A stretch of 64,000 nucleotides of DNA from Hemerocallis citrina. Lineage: Eukaryota; Streptophyta; Magnoliopsida; Asparagales; Asphodelaceae. The notes under the pieces are model-generated. The model saw only the letters and a list, made by a program, of their open reading frames with translations, was not told where the DNA came from and did not search any database. The DNA is taken from the NCBI GenBank assembly GCA_017893485.1, contig CM030367.1, positions 83,706,853-83,770,852 of the forward strand, given 5' to 3'. Made by a program: the position numbers and the translations under genes. The stretch's first letter is position 1; every line of letters starts with the position of its first letter. Shown here piece by piece: positions 33,426 to 46,018 of this stretch.

Positions 33426-36102
33426 GTGTTATTTTAGTTTTCTCTTTTCCAGCTCATGTTTTATTTGACTCCGGTGCTACCCACTCTTTTATCTCCTCCC
33501 ACTTTGTTGATCAGCATAGTTTGGCAAGTGATGCTATGCCCACAACTTGAGACATCAACACAAGTGGAGGTGTCATTGTCTGTTCTAGGGTATGCAAGCA
33601 AAGCACGTTGCTAATTAGTGGTGTGGATTTCTTGGCTGATTTTATTGTGATTCGCAATTCCGGTTTCAATGTCATTCTGGGCATCGACTAGTTGGGTATT
33701 TCTTGTGCCGTGATTGATTGCCGAGAGAAGAAGGTGACTTTCAGGATTCCTGGTCAACCAGGTTCGTGTTCCATGCGGCTGAGACACCGTCAGGGTGTGT
33801 CAAGAGCTTGATGGACCATAAGGCTGTTTCACTTGTGTCGCTGGGCACTGATGGGGTTGTTGCACCCTTAGTTGTGCGGGACTTCCTTAATGTCTTTCCC
33901 GAGGATTTTCCTGGCTTACCGCCAGACCGAGATGTAGAGTTCAGCATTGATGTTCAGCCAGGTATGACGCCTATCTCCAAGAGTCAGTATCGCATGGCAC
34001 CGGTTGAATTGGCAGAACTGAAAGTGCAAGTTCAGGAGCTACTTGATAAGGGTTTTATCAGGCCTAGTGTTTCACCTTGGGGAGCCCCAGTTCTGTTCGT
34101 CAACAAGAAGGATGGTAGCCGCAGACTTTGCATTGACTATAGAGAGTTGAACAACGTCACTGTGAAGAACTGGTATCTATTGCCGAGGATTGACGATCTG
34201 TTTGACCAACTGGGAGGTGCTTCTATGTTTTCGAAGTTGGATATTTGTTTCGGGTATCATCAGGTTAAGGTGAAGTCAGAAGATTTTCTGAAAACGACTT
34301 TCCGAACGAGGTACGGGCATTCTGAGTTCTTGGTGATGCCTTTCGGAGTTACTAATGCACTGGCATTGTTCATGAGTCTGATGAATAGGGTGTTCTCGCC
34401 ATTTTTGGATCAGTTTTTTGTGGTCTCCATTGACGACATATTGGTGTACTCTCACAACAAGGAAGATCATGCTATGCATTTGAAGGTTGTTCTGCAGACA
34501 TTGAGGAAGAACCAGCTGTATGGGAAACTTAGTAAGTGTGAGTTCTGGCTGGATCGGGTTGCTTTTCTAGGTCACATTATTTTTCGTGATTGTGTTTCTG
34601 TTGACCCGTTGAAGATTTCTATGGTCAAGGATTGGCTGATTCCGAAGTTTGTTCTTGAGGTGTGATGCTTGCTGGGTTTGGCTGGGTATTATCGAAAGTT
34701 TTTTAGGGATTTCTCAAAGATTGCTGGGCCTCTGACCAGTTTTACAAAGGAGCAGAAGTTTGATTGGGATGAAGCTTGTGATGAAGCTTTTGAAGAGTTG
34801 AAGCATCGGTTGACGTCAGTGCTTGTGCTGACTATACCCGACAGTTCGGATGGTTTTGTGATCCATTGTGATGCATCGGGTAGAGGTCCAGGAGCAGTGC
34901 TGATGTAGTGTGGTAGGGTTTTCGCTTATGCATCGAGACAGTTGAGACCTCATGAGAAGAACTATCCCATGCATGATCTGGAGCTTGCGGTCGAGATTTT
35001 TGCCTTGAAGTTGTGGAGGCATTATCTGCTTGGGGATAGAGTGGAAATGGGAGAATATCACGATGGATTATGTGACAGCTTTTCCAGAAGTTCCAAGGGT
35101 CATAATGTTATCTGGGTGATAGTGGATCGGCTGACGAAGTGTGCTCACTTCATTCCTTTCCTTATGGGTTATTCTATAGAGAGTTTGGCTGAGAAGTACA
35201 TTCAGGAAGTTGTTCGTCTGCATGGAGTTCCTATCAGCATCATATCGGATAGAGATACGAGATTCAGGTCTTAGTTTTGGGAGAGTCTGCAGAAGAGCTT
35301 GGGTACTAAGTTAAGCTACAGTATAGCGTTCCATCCTCAGAAGGATGGGCAGTTAGAAAGGACGATTAAGACCCAAGAAGACATGTTGAGATCCTACATT
35401 ATTCAGTTTGGAGGTTCGTGGGAAGATCATCTTCACTTAGCTGAGTTCTAATATAACAACAGTTATTAGGCGAGTCTCAAGGCAGCACCATTTGAGGCTT
35501 TATATGGGTGCAAGTGTAGATCGCCGGTCTGTTGGGATGATATCGGCAAAAGGAAGCTTTTGGGTCCTGAGTTGATCACGAAGACAGTTGATGCCGTGGC
35601 TCAGATCCGGAGACATTTGTAGGCTGCTCAAGATAGGCAGAAGAGGTGGGCTGACTGTCGTCATAGACCTCTAGAGTTTGTGGCAGGCGACCATGTGTTC
35701 CTCAAGGTATCACCTTGGAAAGGTGTTATTCGATTTGAAGGTGGGGGCAAGTTGAGTCCCCCGTTCATCGGTCCATTTGATATTGTGGAACGTATGGGCA
35801 AGGTGGCCTGCAGGCTTACTCTACCGCCAGCTCTAGCAGGTGCCCATGATGTATTCCATGTTTCTCAGCTCAGGAAATACATCAGGGATGACAGTCATGT
35901 GATTGACTACTCAGATTTATTTGTGAGGCCGGATTTGTCCAGTAAAATTCAGCCAGTCTCTATCTTAGACCGTCGAGAGAAGGTGTTGGAGAATAGAGTC
36001 ATCAAATTGGTTCGAGTTTCTTAGAATCCTCACTTGCCAGGTGAGTCGACTTGGGAGTTGGAGGAGGAAATTCGGGAGAAGTTCCTTTATTTGTTTGAGT
36101 AA
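33426..36102 (+). pseudogene. Degenerate pol of the 28795-39233 element
   Basis: Protease: FDSGATHSFIS with the catalytic Asp codon at 33467-33469. RT (33718-34665): [24 protein letters not shown], and SIDD at 34426-34437. RNase H starts with HCDASGRGPGAVLM and is cut off after HYLLGDR. Integrase resumes directly with its core ([13 protein letters not shown] in ISDRDTRF), while the Glu region reads KDGQLER. The C-terminal part has AGDHVFLKVSPWKGVIRF and HVSQLRKY. The end, GESTWELEEEIREKF, resembles a chromodomain tail and stops at TAA 36100-36102. Stops at 34663, 34906 and 35272 and a frameshift at the deletion junction near 35040 break the frame. Confidence 0.9.
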
Positions 36103-36185
36103 TTGTTTTGCTTCGTTTTTGTTTTCTTCTGGGGATTCGCCTTATGTATCACTTGTATGAATTTTGAGGACAAAATTCTTCTTGT

Positions 36186-36199
36186 AAGGTGGGTAGGAT
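36186..36199 (+). other. Polypurine tract of the 28795-39233 element
   Basis: AAGGTGGGTAGGAT immediately before the 3' LTR. Confidence 0.7.
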
Positions 36200-39100
36200 T
36201 GTAACCCCTATTTTTCTATTTTGGATTTTATTGTATTTTTTTTCTTTTTCTTGATTATTGTATCCGAATCACTTTTGAATAATAAATCTTGCTTTTCTTT
36301 AGGCTCATTTATTCTCTTTTGATCATTCTGTACTCTTTTGGCTTGAATTCTGCTATTTTTGGCTCACTGCAAATTTTGCTCTTTCGTGTTTGAGTTTAAA
36401 TTGATCCGCTATATGTCTATCTCATTAATCTACATTTGTTTTGTCTTTTTGAAGCCTAAACCCATACCCTAAACCCATTAACCTACAACCAAAAACCCCA
36501 CATCTCAATCTCTGATTTAAATACCCCTTAAACCCTAACATTTTAATCTCTCTCTCCTCCGCCGCTCACCTATCCCCTTCTTCTGCTTCATTTTCAACCC
36601 ATCCCGCACCTCGTCACCCTCTCCCGTTGCTCCGACCGTCCATCCCCGTCACCCCTAGCCTCGACCCCATTCTCGCTTTCCCGTCCTAGCCTAAGCCTTC
36701 GACCACCAGCATCCTCCCCACTTCTCATCCAACCCCCACCAAACCCATCGCCTGCACCCTTCACCATCCCCTTGACTTCCATCCCTCGTTGCCTTCCACC
36801 CACCTTGATCCTCCCCACAACCACTGGTGACCCCCCTCACCGTCCTCTTCGTCGTGCAGATCACCCAAACTCTCGCCATCCCATACCTCTGTTTCGGTGC
36901 GAAACAGAGCATCGTCCTCCCCTCGCCGACGATCGCCGCTGCGTCGCTCGAGCTTCGCCGTCCCCGAGCACCCCTCGCCGTCAGCGTCGCTAGTCCCCCG
37001 CCGTCGAGCCTCTCTCTCTCTCTCTCTCCGTCGACTTGTTTGAGAAGAGAGGGATTTGATTTTGGGTGTTTGCTATTCGGGTACTGAAGAAGGATTTGGA
37101 TCCGGTGTTTGGTGTTTGGATTGGAGATCCGCTGTTTTGCTGTTTTGTGTGTGTATTGCATGTAGTTCGCATGTGTTCCGTGTTCGTCGGTTCGTCGCCC
37201 GGGATTCTCATCCCGTTATTCTATATATTCAAAATTATCATCTTACGAGCAAGTCTCATCTTGAACTAGTTTATTGTTTTGTTCAAAATTCTTTGATCTC
37301 TACAAGTAGATCTAATCCTTTTTATCATATTGCTATTTGAATTCTGTTAAGTATATTGAGGGTTTACACGAGCAAACCCGATATATTCTTAACATCGTGC
37401 CTAGATCTTTGATCAAAAACTTAGTCCCTCTTGCACATTGCATATGCACGTTTACATGAAAAATAACTAGTGCCATGTTATAGAATTATATGATTAATTG
37501 AATATGTTCGATTGAGTTTAATATGATGAGTTGAAGACCATAACTTTAAATTTTCATCTTAAATCTAGAAATATGCATGTTAAACATCTAGCATGAACTA
37601 TATGGTTGTATGATGAAGTTTTTGCCTATTCGTATCAAATTATTTTCTGGTCTGCTATTTGTATCTTTTTGTATCTGAATTTCGACCCTGTTACTGCTGT
37701 AATTTGAAATAACTTTCTGAATATGAATTATAGCCCCATAAGTCTATTTTCCAGAACTTTTTACGGATTTGAATTTCGAGTTATAATCTGTGAGATATCT
37801 TAATTTTAGTACAGCTGGGTCTGAATTTCCAGATTCGCAAATTCATGCGTAACTTTCCATTTTATAAAGAACATGATAAAAGTAAAATATAAATCTGAAA
37901 TTAATTTGGCTGAGACTAGACATGTATAGGAACAATTCTGAATTTTTGTAGATTTAATTGATGACTTTCTAACCTGTTTCATATGTGTTTATACAATTTA
38001 TAACATACTGTCTGAACATAGAATCTGAAAAGAATAGGAATTTTGACCTAGTTTTTGTAGCTTTTATATGTCGTGTATATATTTTCTGGAACCGGCAGAG
38101 AGTCTAGTTTCTAGAATTTTTGACGGATCCAGATTTGCTTTTCCGTAGTAACGGTAATCTGTATTTTTGTACAGCAACGTCATGCTGTCTAGATTGTGTG
38201 ATTTGTGTTTAATTAAAATGTTTGCTTCTTGATTTGTCTATAACGAATAGAATTAGTCACACCTAGTATAATACAACAATGAAACCTTCTTGCATGCTCA
38301 CATAGGATGAAATAAAATGGTAACAAGCTGGGGTATCATGGGTTGACTTGGTAGTGAACGATCGGAAAATATACTCGGTAAAGGCCTTCTTGCTTACATG
38401 ATGTATTACATGGAAGGTGGAGAAATGCTTGTCATTGTGTGATCACGCTATCATGATATCTCGTCATCTTGTTACCAAGTACACGATCTGTGAATTCACC
38501 ATCAGTCTAAAGTGTTCACTGTTTGCTTGCACCGAACCTGTGGTATGGAACATATGAGACGCAGTAGTACGTGCACTAGATAGATTGATAAAATGATTAA
38601 TAACCTGCATTTGACATTCCATGCTTGATCCTGTATTTCATCATCAATTTAGAATTTAAATGGACATCATTCATTACATGAATGATTAAATATAGTCCTT
38701 TGATATTATTGCCAATCTTTGACTTTGTTATTAACTTTGATCCTGTCCCTTTTCTTTGATATACATGCTTCCTATTATTCTCTGTTTTCTCTACTTGCTG
38801 TACATGACTTGCACTAAGGACATTATTTTCTCTCTTTTTAGATCAAGAATTTACAGGTACCGAAGAATCTCTACCAACAAGAATTGGTGAGCAACGATTC
38901 TAGGAGATGGAACAAAAGATTGCGCTGCTTAATTTACTTTATTGCTAGATTTAATTCTTATGAACTTTGTCATGACATTATACTTTGTTTTGGCTTTTGT
39001 CCCATCATTTATTATTTTTCCCAGATATTGGATATTATGTTGGATATTATTTTGGATTATTTCATTATTATTGAAGTTTATCTTTGATTCATGTGATTGT

Positions 39101-39233
39101 ATTTTCTTGTGTGGCTGTGTTTATTGTTCATATTGCTGAGTTAGTCTGGTACAGCTTATGGATGGTGTTTACATCATTCGCTTGGCCTACGTTACGTACT
39201 CACATTCGTATTTTGGGAAGCAGGGGCGTGACA
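36200..39233 (+). repeat. 3' LTR of the 28795-39233 element (3,034 bp)
   Basis: Partner of 28795-31868. Open frames on either strand in the GC-rich part (36550-37030) differ between the two LTRs, so they are not real genes. Confidence 0.93.
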
Positions 39234-39670
39234 GTACACAAGCACATGAGTAATATCAATAGGCCTGGTCTAGTCTAGTGTGTTAGGTTGGCTAGAACCC
39301 AACCCAACCAATGTGTTGGGTCACAACACACACAACCAAATTAGTTGTCACGAACAATGCTAAGTACAAATCGTAGCAACACATATAACCAATTGGGACA
39401 AGAATTTAGTAACATGTGCAATCACACCCATATATGAACTATAATTATACAAAATAATTGTTCATTATTATAGGAATATCACATAATTTAATTGAGAAAA
39501 TATCCCAACTCTGGTTCAACGAATACACCTTGTCGGGTTTAAAACATATTAAATAATATGTTTCAATACTTACTCAATTAAAATTAAGAAAATCCATTAA
39601 TACGTGTAACTCTCATTTGTGCACGGATTAATACACAAAATGGTTATATACTATTTTGCAGAGTGTTACA

Positions 39671-40135
39671 CCCAGCCCATGAGGGTTGTAAATCAAATCT
39701 CATATCCCCAGAAAGTGAGTCTTATCTCTTAAGGGGAGAATCAACATGAGATAATGGATTTATATTAATCGAATGGATTAATATCAATCTCCTAAACTTT
39801 TTCTCAGGCCTATCAATACCTTCTCCCATCCCCAATCAGAAGGTAATCATTAAATTTGCAATTTCTCTCTCAAACTCTCTATCTCTGTGTGGTTCTAACT
39901 TAAGAATCGGAAGGTTTGTCGCCGGGGCCATCCCTACTGTTTCAGGCTTTTTGCAAGTCCATCAGTCACATCAGCAACCGTCGGATTCAAATCACAGTGT
40001 TCAGTCAACGATCCAGATCCAATCTCAAGAGCTCCAACCACTTTTTACGACGATGACCAAAGGTTGATCTTTAATAGTTTCCTCCAAATATAAACTCACT
40101 ATCTATTTGCTCCCACAATAAAATAAGCAGCAACA
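39671..40135 (+). repeat. 5' LTR (at least its 3' part) of a Tat-type Ty3/gypsy element
   Basis: It ends GCAGCAACA just before a Tat-like primer site and contains AATAAA near 40117 and a CT-rich stretch (39870-39900). If the long solo LTR ends at 39670, the start of this LTR lies to the left of 21580. If not, the LTR starts at TGTTACACCC (39664), which would pair well with the GCAACA end and give 472 bp. Confidence 0.5.
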
Positions 40136-40137
40136 GA

Positions 40138-40156
40138 TTGATGTCGTCTATGGGAA
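40138..40156 (+). other. Primer binding site of the Tat-type element
   Basis: TTGATGTCGTCTATGGGAA resembles the TTGGCGTCGTCTGTGGGAA type seen after the 5' LTR of many plant Tat-lineage elements. This is recognised by pattern only; the tRNA is not assigned. Confidence 0.55.
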
Positions 40157-40262
40157 ACTGCACAGATCAGACTTACCGTCATGCCACCAAGACTAAGAGG
40201 TAAAGCGGTGGCCTCAAGCCATCACACTAATTCTCTTCGTCAACCATCTCCTCCTGTGGAGG

Positions 40263-40766
40263 TGTAACGCCCCGCCCCAATACGCAGAAAATTTTTATTA
40301 TTTTTAGAAGACAACTTAGAAACTATGTAGTACGACTGCCCACCACAGGGTGCCTCTCAAAAGGTGGTTAACCAATTAGGTGACTCTTGATCATAGGCAA
40401 TTTTATTTATACTCAATTAATTTTTGGTATACTCCTGATATGGGACTATTATTAAACACATCTCTCCTATTTTTTAATTACTCAAATGCCCGTGCACACT
40501 TTCAAAGGCTCGTGGGCCCCTTCAAAGTGCCACGTCATCAATTCACAAGACACAATCTCTGTCTTGTTTCTGAAATAAGCAATCGGGTGGGCCCTTGGAT
40601 GATGACGTCATCATCAAAAATCCAACATCACTCCATTTTGTTCTCAAATTCACCGTGGGCCCCCCTTTTACTATACATTTTCAATATATTTTACCAAACA
40701 GCCACTTTTTATATCACAAATATATATATATTATATATATCCTCTTCGAAATTATAGGGTATTACA
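40263..40766. repeat. Solo LTR (504 bp) inside Tat gag
   Basis: It starts TGTAACGCCCCGCC and ends GGGTATTACA. Flanks GGAGG (40258-40262) and GGAAG (40767-40771) are a 5-bp duplication with one change, and the gag frame lies on both sides. The family is not assigned. It is much shorter than the Tekay-like LTRs. Confidence 0.75.
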
Positions 40767-42096
40767 GGAAGACCCAATTCCTCATCAACAGTTGGAACTG
40801 CCCCAACAACATAATCAAGCTCCTATAGATGAAGAGGCACCGGGGGGCTCTCGACAAAGCCGTCATGAATAACACCCTCCGTACAACCACATCTCAGTTC
40901 ATAATCCTTCCAGCAACTCAGTGACCTTGCGAGGCCCCCAGGGGTCAAGAGAACTCTACCAAATCATTAGTGCCAGGTAACAAGGAATCAACCTACGAAT
41001 CTGTTTAGATGAGAGGGGTACCCGAACCGAGGCTTGTCGCTCAGAATGTCAAGTGAATCGAAGAAGAAACTCTCCCCGAAGGCCGAGATCAAGATACTCC
41101 TCCTCCCATAGGGGGCACATTGCAGAAAGAAGCATGACTCATGAGAGTCGAAGTATCTTGAGAGAAACAAAAAGAAAGAGTCCCCAGTCACTAGGGCCGT
41201 ATTGGAGAACTTCAAGCATGACATCCTCCAAGCCACTCGAGGTACTCTTGATCAGGGTCGACGCTCATTGAGCCGCCACTCTACTCCTTCAACAGCAGAA
41301 AAATCTAGAGAATCAACTGGATCCAAGGGGAAGGACGGACAAATCCTTCACCGCATTCAAGAAGTAGAAAGTTGCCTGGAACAAATAAAGAATGAGGGAA
41401 ACCGCTCCAGAAGGACTTACTGCCCCAGTCGACCTCCTTTCAGCAAACCCATTCTTGATGCACCCATTCTGAAAAACTTCAATGCTCCTCAATCGAGTCA
41501 TACGATTGTGAATCAGACCCGGCTGACTATATTTAGAGTTTTAAAACTCTCATTATTGTCTACAACATCACCGATGCGCTCATGTGCCAAACATTCCTCA
41601 TAATTTTGAAAGGATCAGCAAGGGAATGATACTCTTGCCTCACTCCAATGTCAATATTCTCCTTCGGCCAGCTCGAGGAGCTCTTCATAGCGCACTTCGT
41701 TACTAGCCGCACGGATGAAAAAACAAGTACCTCTATATTGGAATTAAAGCAAAAGTATGAAGAACTTCTAAAGGACTTTGTTAAGCGCATCACAGCCGAA
41801 GTAAGGTCCATCTCCTCTTTAGATTCGTCAGTGGTGGGTGCGGCCATTTGCCACAACGTCACTAACAAAGACCTAAAAGCCTCCCTTGCAAAGAAGCCTC
41901 CTAAAATTACACTGAGTTCCTAGAAAAGAGTGACAAATATATATGAGTCGAGGAAGCTCTTTAACCCCATGGCAAGAACGATTCATCTTTCGAGAACAAA
42001 TAGAAGAATACAAGCAAGAAAGGACCTAGGAAATTTCAGAAAGATGGTGCAGGTCAGCGCTGTCCACCTCCCACTTGAGAGAAGGACGAAATAATC

Positions 42097-42135
42097 CCCC
42101 TCCCCCCCCCCCCCCCCCAACACACACACACACAC
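42097..42135. repeat. C run followed by CA repeat
   Basis: Simple sequence within the Tat gag remains, unstable and likely a later expansion. Confidence 0.85.
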
Positions 42136-44193
42136 GCAAAGTGATGACGTCTAGCAAGAGAAGGGATAAGAACAAGTTGCAGCACCCTAGATTTTTTAAA
42201 TAATGTTTTTTAGATTAATAAATGAATTAAAATGATTTTGGTGATTTAATAAATATATTTTCTGAAATTCATCTTTTTACACGTGCAAACCACCTGCAAA
42301 TATTTTCTTGGAAAGTTCAAAGTTAGAAATTATTTTGGGAAAACCTATTATTTATTAACAAATATTATTTTTGAATTTTCTGTATTTTTCTTATATTTAT
42401 TTGGCATATTTGCAAATATTACAAAAAGATGGGCTTTTGTGCAAAATTACCACTTGGAGTAAAAACTCCAGATTTTTGAATTTTTGGGCTGAGCAAGATT
42501 GCTATTCAACTCAAAGGTAAAAAGTTTACGTTTTTTTTAATAGACTTGGTTTATTTTGCAAGTTTTGTTAAAGAAGGATCTTTGCAAAATTACCACTTAG
42601 AGGCAAAATGTAACGCCCCGAATTCCAAAATACACTGAATTCGAGATTCCACAGAATCTTTACACTTCATTTAGTACAATTTTACAAGGAAATTAAAACT
42701 TTTTACTTTACATCAGAGTTACATGAAAAACTTTACTCTTTACATTGCACAGCGGAAGTAAATTTACAACACTTAAGTAAATGTACAACAACATTGAATA
42801 ATCTCTAAGCATCTGTTCCTATTTAATCTTTATCATGTCATTTATCCTGCACACAAAACTGTGGGTACGTCAGTTTATTCAACCGGAGAACATTATACAC
42901 GGTTATCCTCTCTATGCCGGAAATAGGGTAACTGATTTTCCATATTTAACAAACACAAACTTGTCACATATAAAACTAAAGGGAATACCCTAATCATGTC
43001 GTGTTGTGATTGTGCACTTAGTCCTTAATGCAATTATTTATATTGCATGACACTAATGCGCACTTGTTCGGATTCTATGTATCCCATACTACATAGGTCC
43101 GAGGACAAGCCCTTAATCGTTCTTCATCTTGTAGGGTTCAATCCCTCGTCATGACTTAATCTACTACTGTAACTACGGTAAGTATCCTAAATGTTTTCTG
43201 ACATACGAACTCATGTCTAGGCGTCCTGGAGGGAATCCCAACGCACTGACACATGACTCATCATGTAGGCATCCTGTGGTAATTCAGCTCCTACCATAGA
43301 CATGACACCACCCGCAGTCGTCCAACACTCCACGAGCAGTCGCCACCGGGACGGTACTCTGGAGCTGTATCCACGCCCTATCATGACTCATCATGGGACA
43401 TCCTGGGATACTTTCTCGCTGCCAATCCAATGGCCCTCATACTCAATGTTTTTCTCTTACTTTCATCACATCTTCACTATGTAACTAATCCTTAGTTCTA
43501 ATGAAATCATGAACAAAATCAATCTCTTAGAGTTAGCCCTCTCACTACTACCGGTCTTATTTCTTTCATTTCACAATGATCCAAACTGGTCTTTTCAAAT
43601 ATCAATAATCATAATTATTCATCACTTTTCACTTGCCGGTGTGAGTTTTGGCTACACCCTAATTTTCAGTCTCAATTCATAAATTCACATGTTTGAGTTT
43701 TCCTACTCAATGACATTCCTCTTTTCCAATCACATGATTTCTAAATTATTCATGAGTCCATAACTATACATGGAATTCAATTATTCATCAAGTAATTCAT
43801 CAAATATCATTTTCACATTAAAATCACATCACTAATTATATGGTCACAATGAGTATTCACAACTCATAATTGTCACACTATTCTTCAATAAGAATAATTC
43901 ATACCACTTCACTTCATATAATTTCTTTCTTATTCGTATTTTTTTCTAACACTTTATTTCGAGTCCTTTTTCAAGGTCCAACTTTCATAAAAATACAAGT
44001 GTAGAACTATAGTTCTAATTTGTACATCTGTTCTAAAAAATATACTCTATTTCATGTAAATAATTCCCAAATTATTTTTCATAAGTTTCACATATTTTTA
44101 GGATAATAATCATATTTTTTCCCTAATTTTTAATCACCAAAAATCACTTCAAAAAAATATTTTTTCACAACTTTTTAATACTGGCTGAGACCA

Positions 44194-44256
44194 GTATTCG
44201 AACCCACAACCACAGAGAAACAACCGCAAGCACAGACCATTAGGCCAATTGCGCTA
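44194..44256 (-). other. tRNA-like module 2 in the solo LTR (A and B box)
   Basis: On the minus strand TAGCGCAATTGG (44245-44256) resembles a tRNA A box, and GGGTTCGAATAC (44194-44205) a B box, about 40 bp apart. The flanks do not pair as a full acceptor stem, so it is tRNA-like, not a tRNA gene. Confidence 0.5.
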
Positions 44257-44349
44257 GGCGATATAAAGAAGGGCTGAGAGCTGTAAATGCTCTCGGCTGC
44301 AGTTTTATTATTTTTTTCAAAAATACAAAACAAAATATATGTTGCCAAC

Positions 44350-44424
44350 GGGAATCGAACCGCCGACCTTTGAGACCCACCGCATACACTGTAGCGATTA
44401 AGAGCATCCCGACCACTCGAGCTA
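44350..44424 (-). other. tRNA-like module 1 in the solo LTR (A and B box)
   Basis: On the minus strand TAGCTCGAGTGG (44413-44424), like the A box of long-arm tRNAs, and GGTTCGATTCCC (44350-44361), a near-perfect B box. The T-arm stem pairs only partly. It lies about 150 bp from module 2, on the same strand as the LTR. Confidence 0.55.
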
Positions 44425-46018
44425 TAGGCTCGGGTTGTCATAGTGCAACTCGAATTCTAACTAAATCAATTCTCTCTGTTTAGTAAAATATTTCGATATT
44501 CAAGAAGCTCTCATTTGATTTTACTCTTACTAAACTTGCTGTAAATTTCCAGATTGACTATTCCCATCATAATTTATACTCCAGTATATTAAAAATAATT
44601 TTTTTTATAATTAACACATATTTTTCATACACTTAATTCGAATTACAAGCTACTACTAATATGTTTCTTTTTCGACATTTCTTATCAAATTTTGATTTCC
44701 ATAATCTCTACATCAATTCTCTGTTTTTATTCATTTCACAAACATACAAACTATATCTTTTAAGTCATTCATTTATTTCAACATTATCACAAAAAGTCCA
44801 TTTAAGCACATAAAGCAACATTGTCAATCTACTAACTTTTGCATGTAGTTCTTGATGTTAATAATGAAGTTTTCTTCAAACAATCCATGGTTATAATCAA
44901 TTTACACACAACTTAAATTTAATGATAGAACCACATACAAGTTGCCTATCAACATTTCGATCAATCAATAAGCCATTTTTTCCAATTAAAATGTACTCTT
45001 ATTAATCTTTTTCATGCATCATCATTTCAATTCAAATCATGCTTCCTAATTAGAAATACGGAAAATTACCCACCTTCATTGGAGAGACTACAATTTGCAA
45101 CACCTCCTAAACAAATGTCCTTGCCAAGAGAGCGATCCTCCTCCTCGTCGACGCGCACACAAGCTCCCAAAAATGCCAAACCCGAGCCTCCCCTTGATGC
45201 CGGCCTCTCCTTGTTGATGCAAGCATAAACAACTCTCAATCTTTTACTCACTTGCTATACTACTAATAATGTATTTTAAACTATAGGTTTGGAGGAATAA
45301 TTAGTACAAAATAACTAGGCAGGGGGGGGGGATTTATACTAAAAATTTGGGTAAATGGAAGGCTAGGATTAAACTAGGAGTTAGAAACAAAGGGCTAGGA
45401 TTCAAGGAGGAGTTACAATAACCAACCATGATTAAGTAACCACCACCCATGACTCCACTTGAATTTTCATTTTTCCCTCCTAAAGATCAAAACCGGCCAC
45501 GCTCCATGTGCATTTGCACGTGTACGTGAAATTCACGTGCATGCATTTGTCTCCATTTAAAAATTGTACATTATATTTTACATAAAAATAATCTTTAAAA
45601 TGTGTTCTACATTACAAGTTGTATTAAAAATAAAAATAGCTCATGGGCTTTAGTTTATGGGACAAAATAATAGTTTATAAAAAGAAAATAAATAAATTAA
45701 ATTTGGGCTTAAAGGAAAGGCTTTTGTTTGTTTGAAAAAGGGCCTTTACTTAAAAATAATTAAAGAGCACATATATATATACAAATACTCATCATGAAGA
45801 AAACAATCATAACATTTAATATTACCAAAATATTGCACGTGCACACTACGTGCAAAATTAAATAATTTTCATAAATGAAAATCGGGGCATTACACAAAAA
45901 TTACAAATTTCGTTTTCTGGGTTTACAAACAGTGCCAGCCAGGTCTAGAGTAGTTACTTTTGTTTTTAAATTTAAATTGAATTGGTTTATCTAATTTCCA
46001 AGTATAAGGATTTATACA

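Larger units (their letters stand above)
28795..39233 (+). mobile_element. Second Tekay-like Ty3/gypsy chromovirus, plus strand, inactive
   Basis: LTRs 28795-31868 and 36200-39233 start TGTAACCCC and end GTGACA. The target duplication GTACA is perfect (28790-28794 and 39234-39238). The order is 5' LTR, Met tRNA primer site, gag, protease, RT, part of RNase H, integrase, chromodomain-like end, polypurine tract, 3' LTR. It differs clearly from the 8108-19706 element and has no extra ORF before gag. A deletion removes the end of RNase H and the integrase zinc finger (junction near 35040). Stops occur throughout. Confidence 0.93.
21580..39670 (-). repeat. Probable solo LTR (about 4 kb) of a Tekay-like element, split by two later insertions
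   Basis: It starts TGTAGCGACCC at 21580, like other long LTRs here, and shares their conserved block (22020-22065). The remaining parts are 21580-22905, 26489-28794 and 39239-39670. The proposed end AGTGTTACA at 39670 gives a near duplication CACAG (21575-21579) and CCCAG (39671-39675). With this end, U3 would be about 0.65 kb, as in its relatives. No internal region follows either end, so it is called solo. The right end is uncertain: TGTTACACCC at 39664 could instead be the start of the Tat LTR. Confidence 0.5.
40181..42177 (+). pseudogene. Degenerate gag of the Tat-type element, interrupted by a solo LTR
   Basis: It probably starts at ATG 40181 (MPPRLRGKAVASSHH). A 504-bp solo LTR sits at 40263-40766. 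Gag-like sequence resumes at 40772 (EDPIPHQQLELPQQHNQ). The clearest capsid part is 41648-41923: FGQLEELFIAHFVTSR and LKDFVKRITAEVRSI, typical of plant retrotransposon gag. Several stops and frame changes occur (for example near 41600). A C-rich and CA-rich run (42097-42135) interrupts the basic region before the zinc knuckle. The frame is then cut at 42177 by the long solo LTR and continues at 60636. Confidence 0.7.
42609..45894 (-). repeat. Solo LTR (3,286 bp) of a Tekay-like family
   Basis: It starts TGTAACGCCCCG and ends CGGGGCATTACA. The target duplication CAAAA is perfect (42604-42608 and 45895-45899). Its first part (42640-43560) is clearly related to the LTR at 8108, for example ACAATTTTACAAGGAAAT and ACATCAGAGTTACAT. 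In place of the 72-bp array it carries two tRNA-like modules (44183-44437). A TATA box, TATAAAT on the minus strand, is at 45332-45338. Confidence 0.88.

Noticed and set aside
44194..44424. True tRNA genes
   Set aside because: A and B boxes are present, but acceptor stems and T-arm pairing are incomplete.
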